From Gemmatimonadota bacterium (lineage in GTDB: Bacteria; JAAXHH01), in assembly GCA_026705925.1 (NCBI GenBank), contig JAPOZT010000004.1, positions 1 through 64,000 of the forward strand: a DNA stretch of 64,000 bases, in the 5' to 3' direction. The notes beneath the pieces are model-generated. The model saw only the letters and a list, made by a program, of their open reading frames with translations, searched no databases and was not told the DNA's origin. Below, piece after piece: positions 34,511 to 43,029 of this stretch. The position numbers and the translations under genes were made by a program. The stretch's first letter is position 1; each line of letters starts with the position of its first letter.

Positions 34511-35530
34511 TCAGCGGGAGCACTCCGAAATCTCACACACGATCTTGCCGATATGCCGTTGTGATTCAAGGTAGTCGTAGGCCGCCGGCACTTCATCGAA
34601 GGGAAACACGCGGTCGATGCAGGGCCTGAGTCCCGACGCTTCGCAGGCCCTGGCCAGGTCGCGCAGGTCTTCGGTGGTGGAGGTGTAGATCCCCCGAACC
34701 TGGATTTGCCGGCCGATGATATCGAAGGGGTTGAGGCGGGTTTCGAAGCCGTCCAGGATGCCGACGAGGGATATACGGGCGTGCAGCGCGCAGGCTTTCA
34801 GGGACTTCGCGAAGGTCTGGCCGCCCGCAACGTCCACGACCAGGTCGACCCCGGCGCCACCGGTGAAGGACCGTACCTGGTCCGGCCAGCCTTCGTCCCG
34901 GTAATCGAAAGTCTCCAGCACGCCGAATTCTTCCTTCATTCGTCGACCTTTCTCTTCGGAAGATGTGGTCAATAACGCTTGCGCCCCAGTAAGTTCCGAG
35001 AGTTGTGCGGCGAACACGGAGACCCCGCCCGTGCCGTGCAGCAGGACCCACTCTCCGGCCTGCAATCGACCCTGCGATACGACCGAAGCCCAGGCGGTCA
35101 GTCCGGCTATGGGCAATGTCGCGCCTTCATGGTAGGAGAAGTGGGACGGCATGGAGACCAGGGCGTCCGCGGGGTACAGCACTTGCTCGCACAGCACGCC
35201 GTCCATACCGCCCGCGCCCACCAGGGTCTTCATCCCATCGGGCGTGAGTCTTCCGGCGGGCCAGCGCAGGAACGGCGCGTTCACGACCCGGTCGCCCGGC
35301 CGAATCGCTGAAACGCCAGGCCCCGTCTTCAACACGTCGCCCGCCATATCGGACCCGGCGACGAACCTGCCCTCGAAGGGCTTTCCGTATCGGCCCCTGG
35401 CGACCATGAGGTCCCGGTAGTTGAGCGATACGGACCGAACCCCGACCAGCGCCTCTCCGGGTCCGGGTTCCCCCGGTTCCGCCAGATCGGCCAGGCGAAG
35501 CTGGTTATGGTCAATCACGTATGCGCGCAT
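34511..35530 (-). CDS. Zinc-free MDR-family oxidoreductase (quinone reductase-like)
   Basis: Medium-chain dehydrogenase/reductase, NAD(P)H-dependent, most like the quinone oxidoreductase or crotonyl-CoA reductase branches. The family GDRVVNAPF segment, the nucleotide-binding strand WVLLHGTGGVSVFAAQLSEL and the later GVDLVVDVAGG are clear. The catalytic-zinc Cys/His set of alcohol dehydrogenases is not obvious (SLNYRDLMVARGRYG replaces the Cys region), which favours a zinc-free reductase. The length is 339 aa. It is convergent with the selD fusion, ending five bases after it. Confidence 0.85.
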   Translation of the reverse strand: MRAYVIDHNQLRLADLAEPGEPGPGEALVGVRSVSLNYRDLMVARGRYGKPFEGRFVAGSDMAGDVLKTGPGVSAIRPGDRVVNAPFLRWPAGRLTPDGMKTLVGAGGMDGVLCEQVLYPADALVSMPSHFSYHEGATLPIAGLTAWASVVSQGRLQAGEWVLLHGTGGVSVFAAQLSELTGAQALLTTSSEEKGRRMKEEFGVLETFDYRDEGWPDQVRSFTGGAGVDLVVDVAGGQTFAKSLKACALHARISLVGILDGFETRLNPFDIIGRQIQVRGIYTSTTEDLRDLARACEASGLRPCIDRVFPFDEVPAAYDYLESQRHIGKIVCEISECSR

Positions 35531-35647
35531 GGGTGCGATCCTTCACTTATTCTTTGCAACTGCGGTTGTCGACCGATCATGATTATTTACGGTCTTTACG
35601 ACACATCAGACCACTAACAATTTTCCACGGGACCGCGAAATTGGCAA

Positions 35648-35676
35648 TTGATAAATACCATGGGAATTCGTATGCT
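35648..35676 (+). promoter_or_regulatory. Probable promoter of the SGNH hydrolase - PhyH - aroA run
   Basis: TTGATA (35648-35653) and TATGCT (35671-35676) are 17 bases apart, about 150 bases before the SGNH gene. The leader holds a short inverted repeat, GGGGAAGATTCCCC (35726-35739). The rest of the 298-base gap shows nothing else I can name. Confidence 0.45.
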
Positions 35677-35828
35677 TAAGGCGACATTCGCGCCCTTAAA
35701 GGCGTGCAGAACCAACCGGCCGGCGGGGGAAGATTCCCCAAGAAAGCAGTTGAATTAGCGGATCGGTACAACGGACCGAACCAGGGACCGGCAGAGAGGA
35801 CCGACCAAGAACAGTCAGAAAGGATCGA

Positions 35829-36443
35829 ATGGAATTGGCAGACATTCGTATTTACTTTATCGGTGATTCCTACGTGAACGGTACCGGCGACCCGGCCTAT
35901 CTCGGCTGGCCGGGACGGGCGTGTGCCGAGTCGCGGTCCGAAGAGAACGCCATCACCTGCTACAACCTGGGCATTCGCGGCGATACGAGCACCGATGTGC
36001 TCCAGCGATGGGAACGGGAGGTGGAAGCCCGGTGTCTCATACCTCACGACGGCCGGGTGGTGTTCGGATTCGGCGCGAACGACTGCTGGATCATAGACGG
36101 GAAGACGCGCGTGGACCGCGCCGATACCATTCGCAACACCAAGGAGATTCTGAAACGCGCACGGTCCCTGTTACCCACGTTGATGATCGGGCCGCCACCC
36201 GGAATCGACGCAGACGAACACGGCCGAAGAGTGGAGATTTCCTCGCTCGTCGGCGAAATCGCCGGAAGGGTCGGCGTGCCCTATCTCGAAGTGATCCACG
36301 AACTGCATGCCGGCGGTGTCTGGCAGAGCGAAGCGGCCCTCGGCGACCGCGTTCATCCGGCCGATGGCGGTTACTCCGCGCTGGCGGAACTGGTGCTCGC
36401 CTGGCCGGCGTGGTGGTTCAGTGCAACTTCCAATGCACCTTAA
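35829..36443 (+). CDS. SGNH/GDSL-family hydrolase
   Basis: Esterase or lipase of the SGNH fold (204 aa). Block I is seen as IYFIGDSYVNGTG with the nucleophile Ser, block II Gly in NLGIRGDTSTD, block III Asn in GFGANDCW, and block V Asp-x-x-His in GDRVHPADGG. There is no signal peptide, suggesting a cytoplasmic deacylase. An AAGGA site lies before the ATG. The following PhyH gene begins 23 bases later, so both are probably co-transcribed. Confidence 0.87.
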   Translation: MELADIRIYFIGDSYVNGTGDPAYLGWPGRACAESRSEENAITCYNLGIRGDTSTDVLQRWEREVEARCLIPHDGRVVFGFGANDCWIIDGKTRVDRADTIRNTKEILKRARSLLPTLMIGPPPGIDADEHGRRVEISSLVGEIAGRVGVPYLEVIHELHAGGVWQSEAALGDRVHPADGGYSALAELVLAWPAWWFSATSNAP

Positions 36444-36466
36444 AAGGCATCTTAAGGAGGCAAGTT

Positions 36467-37231
36467 GTGTCGTTGACCCAGGCACAGATCGACCAGTTCA
36501 ACGAACAGGGATTTCTCCCATACGAGGACCTGCTGACGCCGCTGGAGGTCAAAGCGCTGCACCAGCGGCTTGAAGATATCGGCAACGAACGGGTCGATTT
36601 CCCGGACGAAAACGTTCAGATCGAACCACGCGTGGAACGAGGCGAGGCGCAGGCCGATCCGGTCCGTTTCAACAACGTGCGCAAGATCTGGAACCTGACG
36701 AAACACGATCCGGTATTCATGGAACTTGCCCGGCATCCAAAGATCCTCGGCGTGGTACGAAGCCCGATCGGTCCGGATCTCAAGATCTACGTGGACCAGA
36801 CGCTCTGCAAGCCACCCCGGGTGGGTTCGGCGAAACCTCCTCACCAGGATTCGGCCTACTGGACGAGCATCGATCCGCCCAATCTCGTGATCTGCTGGAT
36901 CGCACTGAACGACGCCACCGAGAACAACGGGTGCATGCGGTTCATTTCCGGTTCCCACAAGGCCGGCGTGATCGAGCACAAGCACCTCGAGGATTTTCGG
37001 GTCGAGGACGCCCGCGTCGGCTATGAGCGGGAGGTTGCCATACCCTTGAAGGCCGGCAGTTGCTCGTTCCACCACAGCCTCGCGCTTCACCGCACCGACG
37101 CCAATACCAGCGATGACCGGCGCATCGGCCTGACCGTCGCCTACATGGACGCCCGTTCGAAGTACATCGGAAACGGCGCCATGCCGGAGTACGACCTGGT
37201 CTCGGGAAGGGCTTATGAAGGATGTGTCTAG
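36467..37231 (+). CDS. Phytanoyl-CoA dioxygenase (PhyH) family protein
   Basis: Third family member in the window (254 aa). The start is a GTG at 36467 with AAGGAGG six bases before it; the protein begins VSLTQAQIDQFNEQGFLPYEDLLTPLE, typical for the family. The iron site His-x-Asp is in KPPHQDSAYWTS, ENNGCMRFISGSHKAG is the conserved turn, and a distal His lies in HHSLALHRT. The Lys/Arg pair for 2-oxoglutarate is plausible near RRIGLTVAYM. It follows the SGNH hydrolase and precedes aroA. The substrate is unknown. Confidence 0.87.
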   Translation: MSLTQAQIDQFNEQGFLPYEDLLTPLEVKALHQRLEDIGNERVDFPDENVQIEPRVERGEAQADPVRFNNVRKIWNLTKHDPVFMELARHPKILGVVRSPIGPDLKIYVDQTLCKPPRVGSAKPPHQDSAYWTSIDPPNLVICWIALNDATENNGCMRFISGSHKAGVIEHKHLEDFRVEDARVGYEREVAIPLKAGSCSFHHSLALHRTDANTSDDRRIGLTVAYMDARSKYIGNGAMPEYDLVSGRAYEGCV

Positions 37232-37267
37232 GATTACAATGATTAAACTAATTTTCGTATTAATACT

Positions 37268-38557
37268 ATGATTATCAATACGATTCGTAATACCTTGAAT
37301 CATAACATCGTGCTACCAGGAAGCAAGTCGATTACGCTGAGAAACCTGGTGCTCGCGTCGCTGGCCGAGGGAACGACCGAGATCGACGCGCCCTGCGACT
37401 GCGACGACACCCGGGAAATGGTGGAATGCCTGGGTGAACTCGGGATTGATATCCAGGCGAGTGACGACTATCGACGGTTGACGGTGGAAGGAAGAGGAGG
37501 GCGGTTCACCGAAGGACCGGTAATCCTTAACCTCGGACTGAGCGGTACTTCCGCCCGTTTCCTGATCGCCCTGTCGGTTCTGAGGACCGACGAGACCCGG
37601 CTGGCCGGACGGGGCAGCCTGAACGAAAGGCCGAATGCCCCCCTGCTCGACGCATTGGAGCAAATTGGGGGAGAAACCGAGTCCGCCCATGGCGGTTGCC
37701 TTCCTGTTACCATTCGAGGACCCGGTACATTCAGCAGTACGGTCCGGATGAAAGGCGATGTATCCAGCCAGTTCTTCTCCGCCCTGCTGCAGATCGCACC
37801 GGCACTGCCCGGCGGCCTTGAAATCCAGGTCGAAGGCGAACTCGTCAGCAGGCCTTACATCGACATAACGCTGAGCGAAATGCGGACGTTCGGTGTGGAC
37901 GTGGAGAACGACAACTACCGCCGGTTCCGGGTCGCCCCTCAGCAGTATCGTTCGGGGCCCCGGTCGGTGGAAGGCGATGCTTCTGCCGGCTCCTATTTCG
38001 CGGCGCTCGTCCTGATGCACGGCGGGAAGGTGGTCATTGAGAACCTCGGATCCGGAACCCGGCAAGGGGATATCCGCTTCCTGACCATCTGCGAAAACCT
38101 GGGCGCCCATGTCCGAATGGACGAGAAAAAGACGGTCATTGAAGGACCGGAGGATGGCCGCGTACGACCGGCGACGGAAGAAATCGACTGCGGGGATATA
38201 CCGGACGCCGCGCTGACCCTGATCGCCCTGTCACCGCTGATACCGGGCACGACCCGGATAAAGGGCATCAGCACGTTGAAGCACAAGGAGTGCGACCGGA
38301 TCGAATGTCCCGCGGCGGAGCTGCGGAAGATCGGCGTGGAAGTGAAGACGGGACCGGACTTCATCGAGGTAGGGGAGCTCCCGCCGGGCGCCTTGAACGC
38401 CACCGAGGAAATCGACATTGAAACCTACAACGACCACCGCATGGCCATGAGTTTCGCCGTGCTGGGCACCCGCCTGGGGAGCCTGAATATCCTCGATCCG
38501 GAGGTGGTGGGGAAGACATATCCGCGCTTCTGGGAGGACCTGGCGAGGTTGCAGTAG
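37268..38557 (+). CDS. aroA: 3-phosphoshikimate 1-carboxyvinyltransferase (EPSP synthase)
   Basis: Joins phosphoenolpyruvate to shikimate-3-phosphate in the shikimate pathway. Present: LPGSKSITLRNLVLASLAEG (PEP/shikimate Lys and Ser), LGLSGTSARFLIAL (Gly-rich site, a variant of the usual LGNAGTAMR), SSQFFSALLQIAP, DIPDAALTLIAL (catalytic Asp), KHKECDRI and TYNDHRMAMSFAVLG. The length of 429 aa is normal. No ribosome site is seen before the ATG at 37268, and upstream DNA is AT-rich. No other shikimate gene lies nearby, so it is separated from its pathway. Confidence 0.93.
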   Translation: MIINTIRNTLNHNIVLPGSKSITLRNLVLASLAEGTTEIDAPCDCDDTREMVECLGELGIDIQASDDYRRLTVEGRGGRFTEGPVILNLGLSGTSARFLIALSVLRTDETRLAGRGSLNERPNAPLLDALEQIGGETESAHGGCLPVTIRGPGTFSSTVRMKGDVSSQFFSALLQIAPALPGGLEIQVEGELVSRPYIDITLSEMRTFGVDVENDNYRRFRVAPQQYRSGPRSVEGDASAGSYFAALVLMHGGKVVIENLGSGTRQGDIRFLTICENLGAHVRMDEKKTVIEGPEDGRVRPATEEIDCGDIPDAALTLIALSPLIPGTTRIKGISTLKHKECDRIECPAAELRKIGVEVKTGPDFIEVGELPPGALNATEEIDIETYNDHRMAMSFAVLGTRLGSLNILDPEVVGKTYPRFWEDLARLQ

Positions 38558-38582
38558 TCGGATAGGCCGTATCGAAAACAGG

Positions 38583-39821
38583 CTATCGTCGTCGTTCTTC
38601 TCCCTTCCATGCTACTCCTGCAAATTGACGTCGCACAGCCCCGTTACCGGTAAACTGTGACAGTAGCCGGGGATTTCTCCGTTCGTAACGTACCCGGCCC
38701 GCCACGATCGCTGGATGAATGCGCAATTCCGAGGCCAGACTGACCACGCTCAACGCAGAAGGCGAAGTACGCGCCGTGCTGGCCTTCCATGTCTCTCCAG
38801 GTATCAACGCCTCCTCGGTCCACATGTCAGCCTCCTTTTCATAGGTTTCCGCCTTGCCCCGGCCGCTCTCCCGAAGTGTGAAGTCGTCGGCATAAAAAAC
38901 GCCTCTGCCTTGATCGAGATGAAGCCCGACGTGGGCGAGTTCATGCAGCAAACCGAACCAGAAACTGTCGATGCGGTCGTAACGAAGCGTAAGGCCGATT
39001 ACCGGTCGTCCGTCGCCGGATTGAAGTACCGCTCCGTCAAGATACGTTCTGGGGAGATGCGGCACTACCTCGAGCACAATGCCGTGGTCGTCCAGGAAAT
39101 CCCGAGCGAGCCGTGGTCCATATTCCAAGTTGCTCAGATGGGCGACCTCACGAAGCAATTCGAGGGTAACGGTTCCCGGAACGTAGGCACGATGCGTAGC
39201 TTTGGCGTTGGCCAGGGCCATGACACGCCAGCACCAAGCCTGAAGCGCATAGGAGTCCGTTTTCGCGTTCACCCGTTGCGAACCTCGGATTCGATACGTT
39301 GATGGTGTAATGTCAATGCCCGCCATATGGATCATTTCGGCAATCTGTTCGCCGGCGCTGTAACCTGATTCGGCACCTTCCTTTATCCAACCGAGTTTTG
39401 CCATTTTCCTGACTGGATAACGCAGGGGGTCGATATCCGCTGGTGATTCGAAGGATTCCGTCCCCGGATTCCTGAGCAACACGTCGGCCGGGATACCAAG
39501 ATGCTCATGCAACGCCCGGGCCATAGGCATGGTAATGGCGCGCTTGCCGGACAGCACTTCCGAAACTCGCGAGCGGCTCCCAATGATTGGTATAAGATCT
39601 CGAGGATGCATTCCCGCCTGTTCCATGCGGAATCGGATCGCTTCGGGAGGTTCCGGATAACCCATGGGAAAGTGCTCGTCCTCCCAGGACTCGACGAGTG
39701 TGACCAGTACGTCCAGTTCATCTCCATCCGGACTACCGTATTTGCTGCCCATAAGTTCGTCGATACGGGACAGGGTTCTTTCATAATCCGCCTCTGTGCG
39801 GATAGGTTTAATTTCAGCCAT
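38583..39821 (-). CDS. HigA-type antitoxin fused to an ImmA/IrrE metallopeptidase domain
   Basis: Residues 1-115 resemble HigA antitoxins (IRTEADYERTLSRIDELM, GDELDVLVTLVESWEDEHFP, then a helix-turn-helix with RVSEVLSGKRAITMPMARALHEHLGI). Residues about 190-400 form an ImmA/IrrE domain with the zinc motif HELAHVGLH and a downstream acidic helix with ETYEKEADMW, typical of this peptidase family. The total of 412 aa is about four times a plain HigA. It starts 2 bases after the higB stop. The helix-turn-helix probably represses the operon; the role of the peptidase in antitoxin turnover or signal sensing is inference. Confidence 0.86.
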   Translation of the reverse strand: MAEIKPIRTEADYERTLSRIDELMGSKYGSPDGDELDVLVTLVESWEDEHFPMGYPEPPEAIRFRMEQAGMHPRDLIPIIGSRSRVSEVLSGKRAITMPMARALHEHLGIPADVLLRNPGTESFESPADIDPLRYPVRKMAKLGWIKEGAESGYSAGEQIAEMIHMAGIDITPSTYRIRGSQRVNAKTDSYALQAWCWRVMALANAKATHRAYVPGTVTLELLREVAHLSNLEYGPRLARDFLDDHGIVLEVVPHLPRTYLDGAVLQSGDGRPVIGLTLRYDRIDSFWFGLLHELAHVGLHLDQGRGVFYADDFTLRESGRGKAETYEKEADMWTEEALIPGETWKASTARTSPSALSVVSLASELRIHPAIVAGRVRYERRNPRLLSQFTGNGAVRRQFAGVAWKGEERRR

Positions 39822-39823
39822 TT

Positions 39824-40117
39824 CTATATCCTTTTTGCATCAATCCCGTCGTATTGATCGTGCGTCCCGATAAACCTTATTCGTACCAATCGATGCGCGA
39901 AATCGATCTCTGTCACAAGGCGGTAGTTGTTTCCCTTGATATCGAAAACTGCTCGATTCCCACCAATTTTACTGGCGTTCCGGTACTTTTCCTTGATACT
40001 GGCCGGTGTTTTCCAGTCCTCCCTCTTCACTTCTCGGTACCAGGCGAGTAGCGGTCGTTCAGCATCAGGATGACGTTTCCAAAACTCCCTGAGCGTCTTC
40101 TTCGCAATAATCCGCAT
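39824..40117 (-). CDS. higB: HigB-type toxin
   Basis: mRNA-cleaving type II toxin of the RelE-related HigB family (97 aa). Typical segments are REFWKRHPDAERPLLAWYREVKREDW, the GNRAVFDIKGNNYRLV strand and FIGTHDQYD near the end, where the His/Tyr-rich motif is characteristic of HigB. As in higBA operons, the toxin gene comes first. The start codon overlaps an inverted repeat, which may be the operator. Confidence 0.88.
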   Translation of the reverse strand: MRIIAKKTLREFWKRHPDAERPLLAWYREVKREDWKTPASIKEKYRNASKIGGNRAVFDIKGNNYRLVTEIDFAHRLVRIRFIGTHDQYDGIDAKRI

Positions 40118-40135
40118 CGATTTCCCGAAATCGAT
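40116..40135. promoter_or_regulatory. Inverted repeat over the higB start, probable HigA operator
   Basis: ATCGATTTC and GAAATCGAT, nine bases each, are separated by CC and overlap the 5' end of higB. Such a repeat fits binding of a dimeric helix-turn-helix antitoxin. The surrounding 130 bases are AT-rich compared with the neighbourhood. Confidence 0.55.
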
Positions 40136-40270
40136 CGAAGTGATTTAGAAACAGATCATACAAAACCATGAATGTTTCCATTTTTCTTTATATTAATTCG
40201 TTACCATAAAAATAAATTGGCAAATAGCATACCTCGTCAAGCCGAATCCGTACCGACCGGGACGCTCGGT

Positions 40271-41932
40271 CTACCGCCGTATATACAGATCCGTAATCGT
40301 GGAATTGTCGATGAAGAAGGGTTCCTGGCCCGTGGAGTCCTTTTTCCAGCCCGCCAGCCAGGGTTTGCGGAGCTGCAGGAAGTAGTCGTGGTAGAGGAAG
40401 ACGCCGCCCACGTCCTCGACCAGGATCCGTTCCGCTTCATTATACATCTCGAAACGGCGTACCTCGTCGGTCTCTCTTGCCGCTTCGTCGACCAGGCGGT
40501 CGAACTCCGCGTTCATCCAGTCGTGACGCCCCGCGCCTACGGGCTGGGAGTGCCAGACCATGCCGAGGAGGTTATGCGGATCGGGGAAATCGTACTGGAA
40601 GGGAATCAGGCTCAGGTCGATCCGGTACTGGGCCATGGCCTCACTGTAGACCCGGGGCTCCATGTTCCGCACGCCCACCCTGAGGCCCAGGTTGTTGGAC
40701 AGCATGCCCGATATCGCTTCGGCCGCCATGATGCGGTTGGGATCGTTGCGAAGCCAGATGTCCACGGAAGGAAAGCCCCGGCCGCCCGGATATCCGGCCT
40801 CGGCCAGGAGACTGCGCGCCAGATCGGGATCGTACCGCTGGACGTCTTTGAGTTCGTCGCCCGAATAACCCGGAAAGCCCGGCGGCAGCATGGTGTACGC
40901 GGGCAGGGCCGTACCCCGGAGCACGATGTTGCAAAGGGCGTCACGATCTATGGCGTGGCTGATGGCCTTTCGCACCCGGTGGTCGCTGAACACGCCTTCG
41001 CGCGTTCGGAAGAACAGGTAGAGCGCGTTGAAGTCCATGTACTTGTGCAACTGCCCGCTCAGCACCGGGTCCCCCTCGATCCGGCTGAGGTCGCGCACGT
41101 CGATCTGCACCAGGTCCAGCTCGTCGTTCTCGTAGGAAAGCAGTCCGGTGCTTATCCGGCTTCTGAACATGGAATGGATCTCGGATAAATACCCCTTGAT
41201 CGGGCCGTTGTAGTAGGGATCGAGCGTCATCGTAAGACGCTCGCCGATGCGCCAGTTCTCCACCTTGTAGGACGAGTTGCTGACGACGTTTTCGTCCGAC
41301 GCCCAGCGGGGGCCGAACCGCTCGACCTGCCAGCGGGGGACCGGGATCGAGGTGAAGAAGGCGGCGATCATGGGCAGGTACGGGCAGGGCCCGTCGGTTT
41401 CGATCACGAGGGTCATATCGTCCACCGCGTAAACACCAACCGCGTTAGGGTCGTCGGTCTGCCCGGTATTGAACGCCCGCGCGCCCTTGATGTTGTAGTA
41501 GAAGAAGGCGTAGCCGCTGCCCGATGCGGGATCCAGCATGCGCTTGTAGCTATATTCGAAGTCGTGGGCGGTGACCGGTCGGCCGTCGCTCCACCGGGCG
41601 CCGGGTCGCATGTGGAAGGTCCACTTCGTCTGGTCCTCGTTGGCCGTCCAGCGGGTAGCCGCGCCCGGGATCACGCGATTGTTGTGGTCCAGCATGGTGA
41701 GGCGTTCGAAGAGGAAGACGATGCCGCCCACCTCGTAGATGGCCACGCCGATGTCCAGGTTGGTCGGTTCGTCGTTCAGAAATCGGAAAATCTGCCGATC
41801 GAGCGGCGCCGCACCCGCGGGCATGACTCGACCGACTGCGTTGCGCACCTGGGCGTCCGGGATTCCGGTGTATACCGTAATTCCGAGCATAGCAAGGCCC
41901 AGCACCGTGGTCAAAAGGACTGCAGGTCTCAT
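40271..41932 (-). CDS. Family 5 extracellular solute-binding protein
   Basis: Second Opp/Dpp-type ligand-binding protein in the window (553 aa from the ATG at 41932). The N-terminus (MRPAVLLTTVLGLAMLGITVYTG) is an export signal or membrane anchor without a lipobox Cys. Family segments: GAATRWTANEDQTKWTFHMRPG, ARWSDGRPVTAHDFEYSYKRML and HAIDRDAL. PLDRQIFRFLNDEPTNLDIGVAIYEVGG resembles the corresponding part of the protein at 27066-28862, so the two are paralogues. No ABC permease or ATPase gene is adjacent. It lies downstream of an aldo/keto reductase gene, 16 bases away. Confidence 0.87.
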   Translation of the reverse strand: MRPAVLLTTVLGLAMLGITVYTGIPDAQVRNAVGRVMPAGAAPLDRQIFRFLNDEPTNLDIGVAIYEVGGIVFLFERLTMLDHNNRVIPGAATRWTANEDQTKWTFHMRPGARWSDGRPVTAHDFEYSYKRMLDPASGSGYAFFYYNIKGARAFNTGQTDDPNAVGVYAVDDMTLVIETDGPCPYLPMIAAFFTSIPVPRWQVERFGPRWASDENVVSNSSYKVENWRIGERLTMTLDPYYNGPIKGYLSEIHSMFRSRISTGLLSYENDELDLVQIDVRDLSRIEGDPVLSGQLHKYMDFNALYLFFRTREGVFSDHRVRKAISHAIDRDALCNIVLRGTALPAYTMLPPGFPGYSGDELKDVQRYDPDLARSLLAEAGYPGGRGFPSVDIWLRNDPNRIMAAEAISGMLSNNLGLRVGVRNMEPRVYSEAMAQYRIDLSLIPFQYDFPDPHNLLGMVWHSQPVGAGRHDWMNAEFDRLVDEAARETDEVRRFEMYNEAERILVEDVGGVFLYHDYFLQLRKPWLAGWKKDSTGQEPFFIDNSTITDLYIRR

Positions 41933-41948
41933 AGCGGTATTCTTCGCG

Positions 41949-42926
41949 TCAGAATCGCTCCGGCTGTTCAAGGTTCAGCCAGGCCATCTCTTCGGCCGAC
42001 AGCTTTGTGTCAAGGGCCTCCAGGTTGGCCCGAATCTCATCGCCGTTTCGGGCGCCCACCAGGGCGAAGATGTTGAGCGGCTGGCTGAGCACGTAAGCCA
42101 GGGCGACCTGGGGTATGGACAGGCCCTTTTCATTCGCCAGTTCTTCGACCCGGTCCAGCCGGTCGAAGTTGTCGTTCGTGCAGTAGGCCCGAACGGAACT
42201 TTCGTCGAAGAGGCCCTGCTCGGCCAGGTTTTCGTAATTGTCGCGGTTTACCCGGCCGGAAAAGAACCCGCTGGCGATGCTGGACCAGGTAAACAGCGGC
42301 ATCTGGTTTTCCAGGTACCACGACCGCGCGTCGGCTCCGTCCTTCCCGCTGATGCTGATACATCCCCGCCACGGCGGTTCGGCCTGTTCGGCCAGGCTGA
42401 AATTCGGGCTGCTCACGGTGAAGGGCTGCTGTCCGCTGGTGGCGGCGTACAGGTTCGCCCTTTCGATACGGTCGTGGGTCCAGTTGGATCCGCCGATCAC
42501 GCCCAGGTTGCCTGCGCTGATGTACTGATTGAGCCTGTCCATGATCGGAGCAACGGGAACCCTTACGTCGTCGCGATGCAGGAGGTAGAGATCCACGTAG
42601 TCCGTATTCAGGCGGGCCAGGGAGTCGTGCAGGTCCGATGAGATATCGTAGGGCGTCACGCGGGCCCGGTCCGCATTCATGTGGCAGCACTTGGTGAGAA
42701 TGACGATCTCCCGGCGCAGGCCCCGGTCTTCGATCCAGCGGCCCAGCACGCGTTCACATTCGCCACCGCCGTACAGGTGGGCACTGTCGAAGGTGTTGAT
42801 CCCGGCGTCGTACACCTGGTCCAGCAGGTCGAAGCTGTACTCCTCTTCGGCGAAACTCAGCATGATGGTGCCCTGTACCAGGCGCGACACGGGCTTGTCG
42901 ACATTCGCAATGTTGCCGTACTCCAT
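41949..42926 (-). CDS. Aldo/keto reductase family oxidoreductase
   Basis: NADPH-dependent carbonyl reductase fold (325 aa). The family pattern includes GINTFDSAHLYGGGECERVLG with catalytic Asp and Tyr, ILTKCCHMN with Lys, VDLYLLHRDD with His, GVIGGSNW, and the cofactor segment ALAYVLSQPLNIFALVGARN. An AAGGAGTACCC site precedes the ATG. It is preceded by a Gfo/Idh/MocA dehydrogenase gene and followed by a solute-binding protein gene on the same strand, in line with a carbohydrate catabolic cluster. Confidence 0.9.
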   Translation of the reverse strand: MEYGNIANVDKPVSRLVQGTIMLSFAEEEYSFDLLDQVYDAGINTFDSAHLYGGGECERVLGRWIEDRGLRREIVILTKCCHMNADRARVTPYDISSDLHDSLARLNTDYVDLYLLHRDDVRVPVAPIMDRLNQYISAGNLGVIGGSNWTHDRIERANLYAATSGQQPFTVSSPNFSLAEQAEPPWRGCISISGKDGADARSWYLENQMPLFTWSSIASGFFSGRVNRDNYENLAEQGLFDESSVRAYCTNDNFDRLDRVEELANEKGLSIPQVALAYVLSQPLNIFALVGARNGDEIRANLEALDTKLSAEEMAWLNLEQPERF

Positions 42927-43029
42927 GGGTACTCCTTGAAAATCGCTAAATACGGTGATTACAAAAACACGGGTTGATGTAGGTTGGTCCGGGCTGGGTG
43001 GGTCCCTGCTATAGGTTTTTCCGGAACCA

